The notes: generated by a model from the letters alone, not told the origin. Shown: positions 55,060 through 64,000, numbered from the stretch's first letter. The stretch is 64,000 nt of DNA from Bacillota bacterium (GCA_023407575.1 JAEYLX010000032.1:186001-250000); one strand, 5' to 3'. Translations and numbers: made by a program.

Positions 55060-55944
55060 ATGGCATATAAGGGTAACCGAATCAATCCTAACAGGTTTGA
55101 AAAAGGTCAAATTAAAATAATTATTATGTTATTACCTTTGGTATTATTTATGGGGCTTCCGATTGTTTTTATTATTAATCATGCCTTTAAGCCCATGGAA
55201 GAATTATTCGCATTTCCACCAAAGTTTTTCGTAACACATCCTACCTTGGATAATTTCACCAAGCTGTTTAAGCTGTCAAGAACCTCTGGTATACCTATGA
55301 GCCGTTATGTATTTAATAGCTTAATAGTTACTGGAACGGTAGTATTTTCTTCGATTGTTTTATCGACAGCAGCAGGCTTCGCATTATCAAAGCTTAAGTT
55401 CAAAGGAAAGTTTGCGATGATGAATATTAATCAGGCAGCCCTGATGTTTGTACCAGTAGCGGTAATGATACCGAGATATCTGACCGTAAATATGTTAGGG
55501 CTGACCAATACATATTTTTCTCATATTCTACCTTTGATTCCATTGCCGGTGGCGCTTTTCCTGGTAAAGCAGTTCATTGATCAGGTGCCGGATTCCTTAA
55601 TTGAGGCTGCCTATATCGATGGTGCGAATGATTTTAAGGTGTATTTTAAAATCATTATTCCAATGATCAAGCCTGCAATTGCGACAGCAGCAATTTTGGT
55701 ATTCCAACAGGTATGGGCGAATTTGGAAACATCAAATTTTTATGTTAATGACGAAGGATTAAAAACATTAGGATTTTACATGAATACACTGGCAACTCAA
55801 ACAGATATTTCCAGCGGTGTGAATATTGCCGGGCAAGGTTTGGCAGCAGCAGCTTTACTGATTATGTTTATACCTAACTTAATCCTGTTTATCGTACTGC
55901 AAAATAGTATCATGAACACTATGGCGCATTCAGGTATTAAATAA
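55060..55944 (+). CDS. Sugar ABC transporter permease (MalG/UgpE type)
   Basis: The protein is 294 residues with six membrane segments and the EAA loop LIEAAYIDGANDFKVYFKII. AGGAGG precedes the ATG. It completes the first importer set of the arabinan operon. A short inverted repeat (GGAGG..CCTCC) follows its stop codon, before the NHL protein gene. Confidence 0.94.
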   Translation: MAYKGNRINPNRFEKGQIKIIIMLLPLVLFMGLPIVFIINHAFKPMEELFAFPPKFFVTHPTLDNFTKLFKLSRTSGIPMSRYVFNSLIVTGTVVFSSIVLSTAAGFALSKLKFKGKFAMMNINQAALMFVPVAVMIPRYLTVNMLGLTNTYFSHILPLIPLPVALFLVKQFIDQVPDSLIEAAYIDGANDFKVYFKIIIPMIKPAIATAAILVFQQVWANLETSNFYVNDEGLKTLGFYMNTLATQTDISSGVNIAGQGLAAAALLIMFIPNLILFIVLQNSIMNTMAHSGIK

Positions 55945-55995
55945 TCAGGAGAGAAGGAGGGAAATCCTCCAAAAAGCATGGAGGATTATATAAAA

Positions 55996-58071
55996 ATGAG
56001 AAAATTTCCAAAGCTTCTGGTAAGTATATTTGTTATTTGCGTCGTTTTGTCAACTTTGACCATGAATACTCAGGTAGCATTTGCAGAGGTTCCTTATAAA
56101 ACCTATACACATACTGGTTATGGCTATTTAACAGAAACACAGGCAGCCTATGTTCCGGGAACCTCAATTTCAAAAATTGGTGACACCTCAATCATTGGTG
56201 CAAAGGATATGGCAATTACTGAGGATGGAGAAATTTATATTGCGGATACTGGAAACAAAAGAGTTCTTGTATCTGATCTTCAAGGTAATTATATAAAAGA
56301 ATTCGGTGCAGATGTTCTTATGAATCCCTGCGGGATCTATGTTACCAAAGATAAACTAACTTATATAGCGGACCGTGATGCAAAAAAAATATTTGTATTT
56401 GATACAGAGGGTAAAGTTGTTAATGAATATGGGAAGCCAAATCATCCGTTGTATGGAGATGAAATGGATTTCATGCCATTAAAAATTGTCGTAAATGACG
56501 CGGGGATTATGTTTATCATCTGCGAAGCTAATATGAATGGTATTGTGCAGATTAGTCCCACGGAGGGTGGAACCTTTTTAGGATACTTTGGTACCAACTA
56601 TACCACTTTGTCAATAATTAATAAGTTTAAGAGTATAGTAAGTACTGATGCACAGAAAGCAAAAAAGGTAAGTAATAAACCTGCAACACCTGATAATCTT
56701 GCAATAGATGAGAAAGGTCTCATTTACACCGTAACCCGAGGGAAACAGAGCGACAATCAGGAAAGTACAGATGATAACGAGTTGAAAAGACTTAATATAG
56801 CAGGTAAGAATATCATTGATCCTGATCAATGGGATGGACTTCCAGTTGCTGTTGCTGCAGGTAATCATGATAATGTTTATATGGTATCCCAACTAGGCTA
56901 TGTTTACGAATTTAGTAATGAAGGAGAAATGCTGTTTGTATTTGGTGGAAGTGACGATGGAAAGCAGCGTGTGGGTCTGAGTAAGAAGACGGAAGCAATC
57001 AGTGTAGATAAGAACGACAACATCTATATTCTGGACTCGGATATGAACAAAATTCAAGTGTATCAACCCACCGAGTTTACCGGTTTACTGCACAAAGCTT
57101 TATATCTGTATTCGAAAGGCAGATACACAGAAAGTAAAGAGCCTTTAGAAGAAATATTAAAGATTAATAGTACCTTTGCTTATTCAAATAAAGCAATGGG
57201 TCGTGCACTACTTCAGGAAGATAATTATTCCGAAGCAATGAAATTTGCCAAGCTGTCTTATGACTATACTACTTATTCTGATTCTTTTTGGGAAATTCGT
57301 AACATTTGGATTAGTAATTACCTTATTCCTGTCGTAGCAGCTATCCTAGTATTACTGATTTTCCTAAGAATCCTTAAGAGACTTCATAAGAAATTCGGTA
57401 TATTTAATAGTGCTAATGAACAGATAGCAAAGATTAAGAGAGTACCAGTGGTCTCCCGGGTAAGGTATAGCCTTTACTTCATGAAACATCCAATTGATGG
57501 TTCTTACGGAGTAAGGTGGGAGGGAAAAGCCTCGTATCTAAGTGCTAATATTCTATTAGCAGTGTTTATCGCAATTAATGTAATTTATAAATATTATAGT
57601 GGCTTTTTATATAAGCCATCTATTGAGGGTTATTATAGCGTACTATCTGATATCGGAACGGTGTTAATTGCATTTATGATATTAATAGGCTGTAACTATT
57701 TGATCTGTACCATTAATGATGGAGAAGGCTCCTTTAAGCAAATTTATTGTGCCTTTGTTTATTGTCTTACTCCCTATATCATTTTCCAACCCGTTGTATT
57801 TTTACTTACACATGTTTTTACAATTAATGAGAAATTTTTAATTCAAGCTCCTGGGCAATTTATCATTGCATGGATTGTAATCTTAATCATCATTACAATT
57901 AAAGAAATTAATAACATAACCTTGAAGGAAACAGCGAAAGTAATCGCTTTAACCTTCTTTGCAGTTTTAATTGTACTGTTAGTGGTATTTGTCCTGTATC
58001 TCCTATGGTCACAGGTTTTAGACTTTATTCAGGCAATTGGCGGAGAGGCGGTGCATCGACTTGGATTCTAA
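55996..58071 (+). CDS. NHL-repeat / TPR / Yip1-type membrane protein
   Basis: The protein is 691 residues. The signal sequence (about 1-30) is followed by an extracellular beta-propeller of NHL-like repeats (IAITEDGEIYIADTGNKRV- and AISVDKNDNIYILDSDMNK-type units) to about residue 365, then two TPR-like helices (ALYLYSKGRYTESKEPLEEIL). A membrane helix near 445-465 leads to a five-helix Yip1-like domain (about 490-690). Propellers of this kind bind proteins or sugars. I chose ATG 55996 because GGAGG lies upstream and the signal peptide starts cleanly; the ATG at 55978 would add six residues. It overlaps the next gene and lies between two importers, so it may organise them. Function unproven. 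Confidence 0.8.
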   Translation: MRKFPKLLVSIFVICVVLSTLTMNTQVAFAEVPYKTYTHTGYGYLTETQAAYVPGTSISKIGDTSIIGAKDMAITEDGEIYIADTGNKRVLVSDLQGNYIKEFGADVLMNPCGIYVTKDKLTYIADRDAKKIFVFDTEGKVVNEYGKPNHPLYGDEMDFMPLKIVVNDAGIMFIICEANMNGIVQISPTEGGTFLGYFGTNYTTLSIINKFKSIVSTDAQKAKKVSNKPATPDNLAIDEKGLIYTVTRGKQSDNQESTDDNELKRLNIAGKNIIDPDQWDGLPVAVAAGNHDNVYMVSQLGYVYEFSNEGEMLFVFGGSDDGKQRVGLSKKTEAISVDKNDNIYILDSDMNKIQVYQPTEFTGLLHKALYLYSKGRYTESKEPLEEILKINSTFAYSNKAMGRALLQEDNYSEAMKFAKLSYDYTTYSDSFWEIRNIWISNYLIPVVAAILVLLIFLRILKRLHKKFGIFNSANEQIAKIKRVPVVSRVRYSLYFMKHPIDGSYGVRWEGKASYLSANILLAVFIAINVIYKYYSGFLYKPSIEGYYSVLSDIGTVLIAFMILIGCNYLICTINDGEGSFKQIYCAFVYCLTPYIIFQPVVFLLTHVFTINEKFLIQAPGQFIIAWIVILIIITIKEINNITLKETAKVIALTFFAVLIVLLVVFVLYLLWSQVLDFIQAIGGEAVHRLGF

Positions 58072-60358
58072 AAGAACAACTACAATTTTTAAAAAGATTT
58101 TAATAAAGTTCATTCCTTTTGTAATAATAGTCGTACTTATCGTAGCTGCAGTTATTGCACAGAAGGTAAATGAGAATAAGAAGACCGTTACATATCCAGG
58201 TAAGCAGGAGATTAACTATCCTACTGAAAATGCCAGCCAATATAGTAATACCTTAGTAGCGAAAAATGAAGCTTACGAGCTTTATCTGGATGGACCAACG
58301 CTATCCATAACCTTGAAGGATAAAGAAACCGGAGAGGAACTGAAATCCTCTGTTCAAAGCGATGAAGCTGGAATTAATAAACAGTGGCAGGGTTTTATGA
58401 GGTCAGGTATTGTTCTGGATGTGATAGACGGTAAAGGAAAGAATGATCAGAAACAAGCAGATTTAATTAATGATAAAACAAGTATTTCGATTGAAGAAAT
58501 TGAAAATGGCTTTCATGCATATGTATCATTTCTTGATTATGAGTTTTACTTTGAAGTATATGTAACCTTAGAGGGTGACTCTCTGAATGTTGAGGTACCC
58601 GATGCTTCAATTATAGAAAATCGTACAAAATATGCCACGGACGATTTAAATAAGGAATATTATATTGGTGCAATTAATATATTTCCGTTCCTCGGAAGTT
58701 CTCATCTGGGAGATACACCAGGTTATATGTTGCTTCCTGATGGCAATGGCTCTTTGATTTATTTAAACGATAAGGAGCATAAAATTACCGGTGGATTTTC
58801 CAGAATGTATTACGGTGATGATATCGGTTTTAGAGAAACGGAAGTAGTAAACTTGTTAGACGGTTATCTGGATACAGTAAATGACGAAGAGAATCTTATG
58901 GCTCCTATTTTTGGATTGGTTCATACAGAGGATAAAATAGGTTACTTGGGTATTATTGAAAGCGGAGCGGAAAGAGCCAGCTTGGAAGCTTATCCAAACG
59001 GAGTCAAAATTGATTATAACCGAATCTATCCTAAGTTCATCCTTAGAAAGGTATATGTTCAGCCCACCAACAATAGCAATTCAGGAAGTGTTAAAGAGGT
59101 GGAAGAAGATAGATCACATAGTGATATTAAAGTGAAATATTGCTTTGTAAATGGTGATTCTGCCAATTATAGCGGTTTAGCTAACCGGTATCGTGATTAC
59201 TTATTACAGGATAGCGGGCTTACGGTGAAGGACAACGGTTACAATACCAGAGTAGACTTCTTGGGAGTAGAACGAGAAAATGGGCTTTTGTCTAAAAGTA
59301 CCGTCACCATGACTACTACGGAGGATATTAGCAATATTTATAAGGATTTAGAAACAGCAGGCGTAACTAATTTGCTTTCCCTGTATAAAGGTTGGCAAGC
59401 TGGTGGTTTGTACGATCTTCCAGTTAAGAGTTATAAAGCAGATAGTGTGATTGGTGGAACGAAAGCTCTGACTAAGCTTATGAAGGAAGTGAATGATTCC
59501 GGTAAACAGTTATACCTGTATCAGGATGCATTACGTATTAATCCTGATGAAAACAAGACAGCATCAAAATTCAATGTAGTAAAGAGAGTGAATAAAAGGT
59601 TATATACACAATGGTCCTATGCAGAGGTGTATGACGAGTTCTTGTATCTAACGCCAGCCAGAAGTGATTACTTTATGGATATATTAAAGAAGGATTATTC
59701 AGAAAAAGGTATCAAAGATATTTCCTTAGCGGGCATCACGAATAACCTATATTCCTATAGTTATGACAGTAAGTATTATTCCAGGAAGGATACCATGACG
59801 CAGTATATAGATACCGTATCAGGAATGGATCAGGATTTTGATCTGGTGTTAAGACAGCCAAATGCCTACTTGTGGAATTATACCGATGCATATCTTGATA
59901 TGCCGGTTAGTTCATCAACTTATAATTTTCAGGATGAAGAAATACCGTTTTTATCCATGGTATTAAAAGGTGTTATGCCAATGTATTCTGAATATGTGAA
60001 TTTTGAAGCAAATAAGCAGGAATATATATTGAAGCTCATTGAAGCAGGCATCTATCCCTCCTACTATATTACGAAAGAGGATTCCTCGAAGCTTATTTAT
60101 ACCAATTCAGCAGATGTTTATAGCTCCAAATATTCAACATATAAAGAGGATATTATCAAATATACGGAAGAGCTTAAGCAGATAAATGATACGATTAAGG
60201 ATTCATTTATCATAAAGCATGAACGTCTTGAGAATGGTGTTACTGTGGTTAGCTATGATAATGGAATCAAAATTTATATTAATTACAGTAAGAATGACCA
60301 AACCGTTGACGGTTATCTGATTAATGCGATGGCGTATAAGGTAGGTGAAGCTAAATGA
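58061..60358 (+). CDS. DUF5696-type single-pass membrane protein
   Basis: The protein is about 765 residues. One membrane segment (about 14-35) is followed by a large extracellular region that resembles DUF5696 proteins, with beta-rich start (YELYLDGPTLSITLKDKETG), the stretch GYMLLPDGNGSLIYLND, and a barrel-like C-terminal half (TNLLSLYKGWQAGGLYD, LYLYQDALRINPD). The latter resembles a TIM-barrel, and glycosidase activity is possible but no catalytic pair is certain. The start is a TTG (58061, or 58037 with eight more residues); no ATG is near. It overlaps the NHL gene and shares ATGA with the following permease, so the genes are tightly coupled. Such proteins are frequent beside large sugar importers. 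Confidence 0.8.
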   Translation: MDSKRTTTIFKKILIKFIPFVIIVVLIVAAVIAQKVNENKKTVTYPGKQEINYPTENASQYSNTLVAKNEAYELYLDGPTLSITLKDKETGEELKSSVQSDEAGINKQWQGFMRSGIVLDVIDGKGKNDQKQADLINDKTSISIEEIENGFHAYVSFLDYEFYFEVYVTLEGDSLNVEVPDASIIENRTKYATDDLNKEYYIGAINIFPFLGSSHLGDTPGYMLLPDGNGSLIYLNDKEHKITGGFSRMYYGDDIGFRETEVVNLLDGYLDTVNDEENLMAPIFGLVHTEDKIGYLGIIESGAERASLEAYPNGVKIDYNRIYPKFILRKVYVQPTNNSNSGSVKEVEEDRSHSDIKVKYCFVNGDSANYSGLANRYRDYLLQDSGLTVKDNGYNTRVDFLGVERENGLLSKSTVTMTTTEDISNIYKDLETAGVTNLLSLYKGWQAGGLYDLPVKSYKADSVIGGTKALTKLMKEVNDSGKQLYLYQDALRINPDENKTASKFNVVKRVNKRLYTQWSYAEVYDEFLYLTPARSDYFMDILKKDYSEKGIKDISLAGITNNLYSYSYDSKYYSRKDTMTQYIDTVSGMDQDFDLVLRQPNAYLWNYTDAYLDMPVSSSTYNFQDEEIPFLSMVLKGVMPMYSEYVNFEANKQEYILKLIEAGIYPSYYITKEDSSKLIYTNSADVYSSKYSTYKEDIIKYTEELKQINDTIKDSFIIKHERLENGVTVVSYDNGIKIYINYSKNDQTVDGYLINAMAYKVGEAK

Positions 60359-61362
60359 GTAAAAAGCAAAAAATAAAAAAGCTTAAGATTGGAAAAATAG
60401 AAAGAAGAGAAGCAAGAGTGGGTTATTTATTCATATCCCCCTGGTTGATTGGCGTAATAATATTTTTAATTAAACCATTGCTTGAATCCTTCCAATACAG
60501 TCTGGCGGTTATTAAAATCACGCCGAAGGGTATGTTAGCGACATTTACCGGTTTTGGTAATTACACAGATATTATGATGAGGGATCCTGATTTTCCCTTC
60601 ATGTTGGGATCGTATTTCATTAAAACTCTGATTTCAGCGCCGGTAATCGTAGTATTTGCACTTCTTATTGCGATGTTGTTGAATGGAAAGATTAGAATGA
60701 AAGGCTTTTTCCGTCTGATTTTCTTCCTGCCGGTTATCATTGTAAGTGGTCCTGTTATGAATTTATTGTCCAATCAGGGAGCAGCAGCAATTCCAGCACT
60801 TAATAACCTTGGAATACAAGATGCACTTGAAACGTTTCTATATCCTTGGATGGCAGAGACAATAACAGAATTATTTCAAAATATGATTATGGTTTTGTGG
60901 TATTCCGGTGTCCAGATTCTGATATTTTTATCAGCTCTCCAAAAGATTGATAGTTCCTTATATGAGGCAGCTAAGATCGATGGAGGTTCAGGCTGGGAGT
61001 GCTTTTGGAAGATTACAATGCCTACCATTAAGCCAATGATCTTGTTAAATGCAGTTTATTCCATTATCTTTTTGTCGAATAATGAGCAGAACAGCATAAT
61101 TACCGCTATTCAGCAGGCTATGTTTGCCGGCAATAAGGGTTATGGCTACGCAGCTGCAATGGCATGGGCATATTCTGTAGTTGTTACAGCGCTGGTGAGT
61201 GTTGTTGCAGTAGTTCTACTTACAAGAAAAGATGCTTATGACAAGATGGTTAAGAACTTTAAGAAGGAAAGCAAGAAGCAAGCCAGAGCGCTAAGGACAG
61301 CAAGAAGGAGGGGAAAGTCAAATGCAGCTAGGATTGAAAAACACAAAAACAAAGCGGACTAA
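60355..61362 (+). CDS. Sugar ABC transporter permease with a basic C-terminal tail
   Basis: The protein is 335 residues with six membrane segments and the EAA loop LYEAAKIDGGSGWECFWKIT. After the last segment a cytoplasmic tail of about 45 residues is rich in Lys and Arg (KKESKKQARALRTARRRGK), which is unusual for this class. It overlaps the DUF5696-type gene by four bases and its 3' end overlaps the next permease by 41 bases. It is the first half of the second permease pair of the arabinan operon. Confidence 0.92.
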   Translation: MSKKQKIKKLKIGKIERREARVGYLFISPWLIGVIIFLIKPLLESFQYSLAVIKITPKGMLATFTGFGNYTDIMMRDPDFPFMLGSYFIKTLISAPVIVVFALLIAMLLNGKIRMKGFFRLIFFLPVIIVSGPVMNLLSNQGAAAIPALNNLGIQDALETFLYPWMAETITELFQNMIMVLWYSGVQILIFLSALQKIDSSLYEAAKIDGGSGWECFWKITMPTIKPMILLNAVYSIIFLSNNEQNSIITAIQQAMFAGNKGYGYAAAMAWAYSVVVTALVSVVAVVLLTRKDAYDKMVKNFKKESKKQARALRTARRRGKSNAARIEKHKNKAD

Positions 61363-62314
61363 ATATAGCAAAGAAGTCTATAAGAATAAACTACATAAAT
61401 TATTAATGGGCTCTAGAGAGAAAGACGGGCTGTTAAAGCAAATCGTTGTGTATGCCTTACTCATCTGCATTGGCTTTGTATATCTTTTTCCGATTTTATT
61501 TATGATAAGTCGTAGCTTTATGAGTCTGGATGATTTGTTGGATTCGTCCATCAGTTGGATACCCAGTAGACTTTACCTTGATAATTACATTCAATCAGCA
61601 AAAAGTATGCAATATCTAACGACCTTTTTTAAGAGTGTTATAATCACCTGCTTACCAACGGTTATTAATGTTGTCATGTGTTCGATTATTGGGTATGGAT
61701 TTGCACGCTTTGAATTTCGGTTTAAGAAATTATTCATGGCAATATTGATCTTTTCTTATATACTTCCTTCACAGATCACTATGATGCCTACCTATGTACT
61801 TTTTCATAACCTAAAACTTACGAATACCCTATGGTCATTTATATTACCATCTGTTTTTGGCCAGGGCTTGAATGCACCAATTTTTATATTAATTTTTTAT
61901 CAATTTTTTAAGCAAGTACCTAAGGTATTGATTGAAGCAGCCCATATTGACGGAGCAGGTTATTTTAGATCTTTCCTTAGAATATCTATTCCATCAGCAG
62001 TACCTGCAATTATTACAGTATTCTTGTTCTCGATTGTTTGGTATTGGAATGAGTCTTATTTAACACAGCTGTATATTTCCGGGTATACCTCTGACAAGGG
62101 TTATTGGACTACCCTTTTAATACAGCTTAAGGAGTTCGATGTGAACTATGGTAACTTCCAAAGAATGGCTATGCAGGGTACTGCACAGGACAACAATGAA
62201 TCAATTCGAATGGCAGCTACAATGTTAAGTATTGGTCCAGTGTTAATTATGTATTTTATCATGCAGAGATTCTTTGTTGAGAGTATCGATCGTACAGGTA
62301 TTACAGGTGAATAA
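61322..62314 (+). CDS. Sugar ABC transporter permease (MalG/UgpE type)
   Basis: The protein is 330 residues with a basic N-terminal extension of about 40 residues (KNTKTKRTKYSKEVYKNK) ahead of six membrane segments; the EAA loop is LIEAAHIDGAGYFRSFLRIS. GGAGGGG in the previous gene provides its ribosome site, so translation is coupled. It partners with the preceding permease, whose own C-terminus is also basic, and the following lipoprotein. Confidence 0.93.
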   Translation: MQLGLKNTKTKRTKYSKEVYKNKLHKLLMGSREKDGLLKQIVVYALLICIGFVYLFPILFMISRSFMSLDDLLDSSISWIPSRLYLDNYIQSAKSMQYLTTFFKSVIITCLPTVINVVMCSIIGYGFARFEFRFKKLFMAILIFSYILPSQITMMPTYVLFHNLKLTNTLWSFILPSVFGQGLNAPIFILIFYQFFKQVPKVLIEAAHIDGAGYFRSFLRISIPSAVPAIITVFLFSIVWYWNESYLTQLYISGYTSDKGYWTTLLIQLKEFDVNYGNFQRMAMQGTAQDNNESIRMAATMLSIGPVLIMYFIMQRFFVESIDRTGITGE

Positions 62315-62369
62315 TCATTTATGACGAATAAATGATATTTCATAAATATTACAGGGTAAAAACACCCTG
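62314..62369 (+). promoter_or_regulatory. Two stem-loops between permease and SBP genes
   Basis: ATCATTTAT/ATAAATGAT (62314-62336) and CAGGGT/ACCCTG (62352-62369) lie just before the solute-binding protein gene. They may mark RNA processing that gives the lipoprotein gene its own stable transcript. Confidence 0.5.
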
Positions 62370-62404
62370 CAATGAAAAATATTAATCTATTGGAGGAGGA
62401 TATT

Positions 62405-63946
62405 ATGAAGAAACTAATAAGTTTATTAATGACCCTTGTATTGTGCGTGTCTTTCTTATCAGGCTGTGTTTTTGGCGGCAATGATAACAAGGGAAACACA
62501 ACTACCCCAGAAGTTACACAGGGTGCAACAACCGATGGATCATCAAATGAAGGAACTACAGCACCAACAGATGCCGCAGCAGTTGATGAATCAGGTTTAC
62601 CACCTATGACCACTGAGGAAATCACATTAACTTACATGAACTTTGATAGTGATGTTCTTACACAGGAATTAGCTAAAAAATTCATGGAGAAATATCCAAA
62701 CATTAAAGTTGAATCTACCTATGTGGTAGTTGGGGATTATGAAACTACGCTTACCAACTTAATTGCAGCAGGCACAATGCCAGATGCCTTTATGTTTGGT
62801 AACGCTGACTATGCACTTTCTAATAAACTACTATATGATATGACAGATTTATGGAATGCAGATCCAGAGAATCAGAACATAATGCCTACCATTAATGAGT
62901 TAGCTGTTGGTACCTATGACTCTGGTAGACAATGGGCTGCTCCTATAAAATACTTCCCTAGTGCTATCTATATTGACCGCACTTTAATGGAAACACTTAA
63001 TCAGCCAATGCCTGCTACAAACTGGACCTGGGCTGAGATGATTCAATTAGTTAAGGATACAACTGATAAGACAGCGTCACCTGCTTACTATGGTATTGGT
63101 GGTAATATCAGACTTGACAGCTTGTATGGTATTGCAGCATCCCAGACGATTAAAGGCGAGTTTGGCTGGGATGGAACTGGCTTTGATTTAGGAATATGGG
63201 CAGTTGGTGAGCAGGAACAAGCGGATCTTAAACTAAATGGTTATGTTGCACCAAATGTAGATACCATTGATATGCAAAACTGGTTAGGTGATTCTACAGC
63301 TTGGGCAGGCTCCAGCGGTCGTGTTGCATTGATGGCAGAGTCTTACTGGACCTACATGAATCTTTGGAATACGGATGAATATAAGACAGATTTGAATATT
63401 AATTACGTACCATATCCAGTTCCTTCCGTAGAGAAAGTGGATGGCGTAGCAAATGCAGTTGCAACATTGGATATGGGAGGTATCTCTGCATCTACAGAGC
63501 ACCCAAGAGAAGCATATGAATTATTAAAATTCATGGGTTGGGGTGCAGATGGCTGGAAGGCTAAATTAGAAATCTATCAGAATGAAAGCATTACAAATGC
63601 AGCTGGTGCTCCTTTAATTAGAGATGCTATGCCGGTACCGCTCACTTTGGATGAAGAAGTTTGGGCTGGTTACAGAGCATTATATCCTACCGATGAAGTT
63701 GACGGACCTTACTGGGATAATTATTTTGCAGCTATTACCAGACCTGTTCCTTATGGTTGGATGAGTATTGCCGGATACTGGAACTTCTGTGTGGATTACT
63801 TTAATAGTATCAATATTCATCAGCAGGTAGATACAGGCAAGGCAAAGGCTGCTGATTATGCAGACGAAGCAACAGCACAGGCAAATGAGTTCCATAAGCA
63901 AGCAATGAAAGAATACTTCAACATTGACTGGGAGCCTACAAATTAG
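62405..63946 (+). CDS. Sugar ABC transporter solute-binding lipoprotein
   Basis: The protein is 513 residues. The signal peptide ends in the lipobox LSGC, followed by a Thr/Gly/Asn-rich linker and a family 1 solute-binding domain (start EITLTYMNFDSDVLTQELAKKF; AAPIKYFPSAIYIDRTLMET in the middle). The ATG at 62405 follows GGAGGAGG; a frame from 62372 has no ribosome site. It is the receptor of the second importer set, at the end of the operon rather than the beginning. A stem-loop follows, and the window ends 54 bases later. Confidence 0.94.
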   Translation: MKKLISLLMTLVLCVSFLSGCVFGGNDNKGNTTTPEVTQGATTDGSSNEGTTAPTDAAAVDESGLPPMTTEEITLTYMNFDSDVLTQELAKKFMEKYPNIKVESTYVVVGDYETTLTNLIAAGTMPDAFMFGNADYALSNKLLYDMTDLWNADPENQNIMPTINELAVGTYDSGRQWAAPIKYFPSAIYIDRTLMETLNQPMPATNWTWAEMIQLVKDTTDKTASPAYYGIGGNIRLDSLYGIAASQTIKGEFGWDGTGFDLGIWAVGEQEQADLKLNGYVAPNVDTIDMQNWLGDSTAWAGSSGRVALMAESYWTYMNLWNTDEYKTDLNINYVPYPVPSVEKVDGVANAVATLDMGGISASTEHPREAYELLKFMGWGADGWKAKLEIYQNESITNAAGAPLIRDAMPVPLTLDEEVWAGYRALYPTDEVDGPYWDNYFAAITRPVPYGWMSIAGYWNFCVDYFNSINIHQQVDTGKAKAADYADEATAQANEFHKQAMKEYFNIDWEPTN

Positions 63947-63948
63947 GA

Positions 63949-63973
63949 ACCTATCTTAGACATAAGGGTAGGT
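63949..63973 (+). terminator. Stem-loop after the last SBP gene
   Basis: ACCTA..CTTA pairs with TAAG..TAGGT with a few unpaired bases. It starts three bases after the stop codon. No T run is seen before the window ends, so it may be an RNA-stabilising stem rather than a terminator. Confidence 0.4.
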
Positions 63974-64000
63974 AATCAGAACCAGGCTCGGAAACCTGTG

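Noticed and set aside
62146..62625. Minus-strand open frame of 159 codons across a permease/binding-protein junction
   Set aside because: It is antisense to two firmly identified genes; the low-complexity linker of the binding protein gives artificial openness.
1..64000. CRISPR array, tRNA, rRNA or phage genes
   Set aside because: No regularly spaced direct repeats, no cloverleaf-like or rRNA-like segments and no phage structural motifs were noticed on reading both strands.

Overview
The window looks like chromosomal DNA of a low-GC, plant- or mucin-glycan-degrading member of the Firmicutes, most likely Lachnospiraceae near Lachnoclostridium (Clostridium) phytofermentans. This is an inference from strong AGGAGG-type ribosome sites, many CUT1 sugar ABC importers without their own ATPase, AraC/YesN-type regulators, cytoplasmic GH112/GH27/GH51/GH127 enzymes and short AT-rich intergenic regions. 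No rRNA, tRNA, CRISPR array or intact insertion sequence was seen.

Layout. 0-3.5 kb: the tail of a GHKL sensor kinase, a HicB-like/DinB-like protein, a GtrA-like membrane protein and a family 2 glycosyltransferase. 3.5-10.8 kb: a minus-strand operon of cytoplasmic GH20 hexosaminidase, YesM-type sensor kinase and YesN-type regulator, divergent from an orphan solute-binding protein. 10.9-12.5 kb: a lipoprotein and a secreted papain-fold cysteine protease. 13.2-32.5 kb: two consecutive galacto-N-biose/lacto-N-biose (GNB/LNB) loci. Each has a solute-binding protein, two permeases, nagB, an RmlA-like sugar-1-phosphate nucleotidyltransferase, nahK and galE. Only the second carries the GH112 phosphorylase; the first has a CBM9-like protein instead. 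32.6-41.4 kb: AraC regulators facing a GH27 alpha-galactosidase and a GH127 beta-L-arabinofuranosidase, then a secreted multidomain GH51. 41.5-42.8 kb: a small island of unrecognised AT-rich genes. 43.0-64.0 kb: an arabinan locus with an ArsR-type regulator, two cytoplasmic GH51 paralogues, two secreted GH43 lipoproteins, and a long operon with two complete importer sets around an NHL/Yip1 membrane protein and a DUF5696-type protein.

How it works together (inference). Secreted GH43 and GH51 enzymes cut arabinan, importers bring in the oligosaccharides, and cytoplasmic GH51 releases arabinose. Imported GNB/LNB is phosphorolysed by GH112 to Gal-1-P and HexNAc. NahK makes HexNAc-1-P, the nucleotidyltransferase probably charges the sugar-1-phosphates directly with UTP in place of GalT, GalE epimerises the UDP-sugars, and NagB feeds glucosamine-6-P to glycolysis. 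All four importer sets need an ATPase encoded elsewhere.

Main points of interest: the GalT-less, duplicated and mosaic GNB/LNB module; a shared 7-2-7 palindrome at three arabinan-locus promoters; a dispersed 40-nt palindromic repeat in three copies; stem-loops between solute-binding-protein and permease genes; a terminator-like hairpin in the leader of the first importer operon; and the NHL-Yip1/DUF5696 membrane proteins embedded between two importers.
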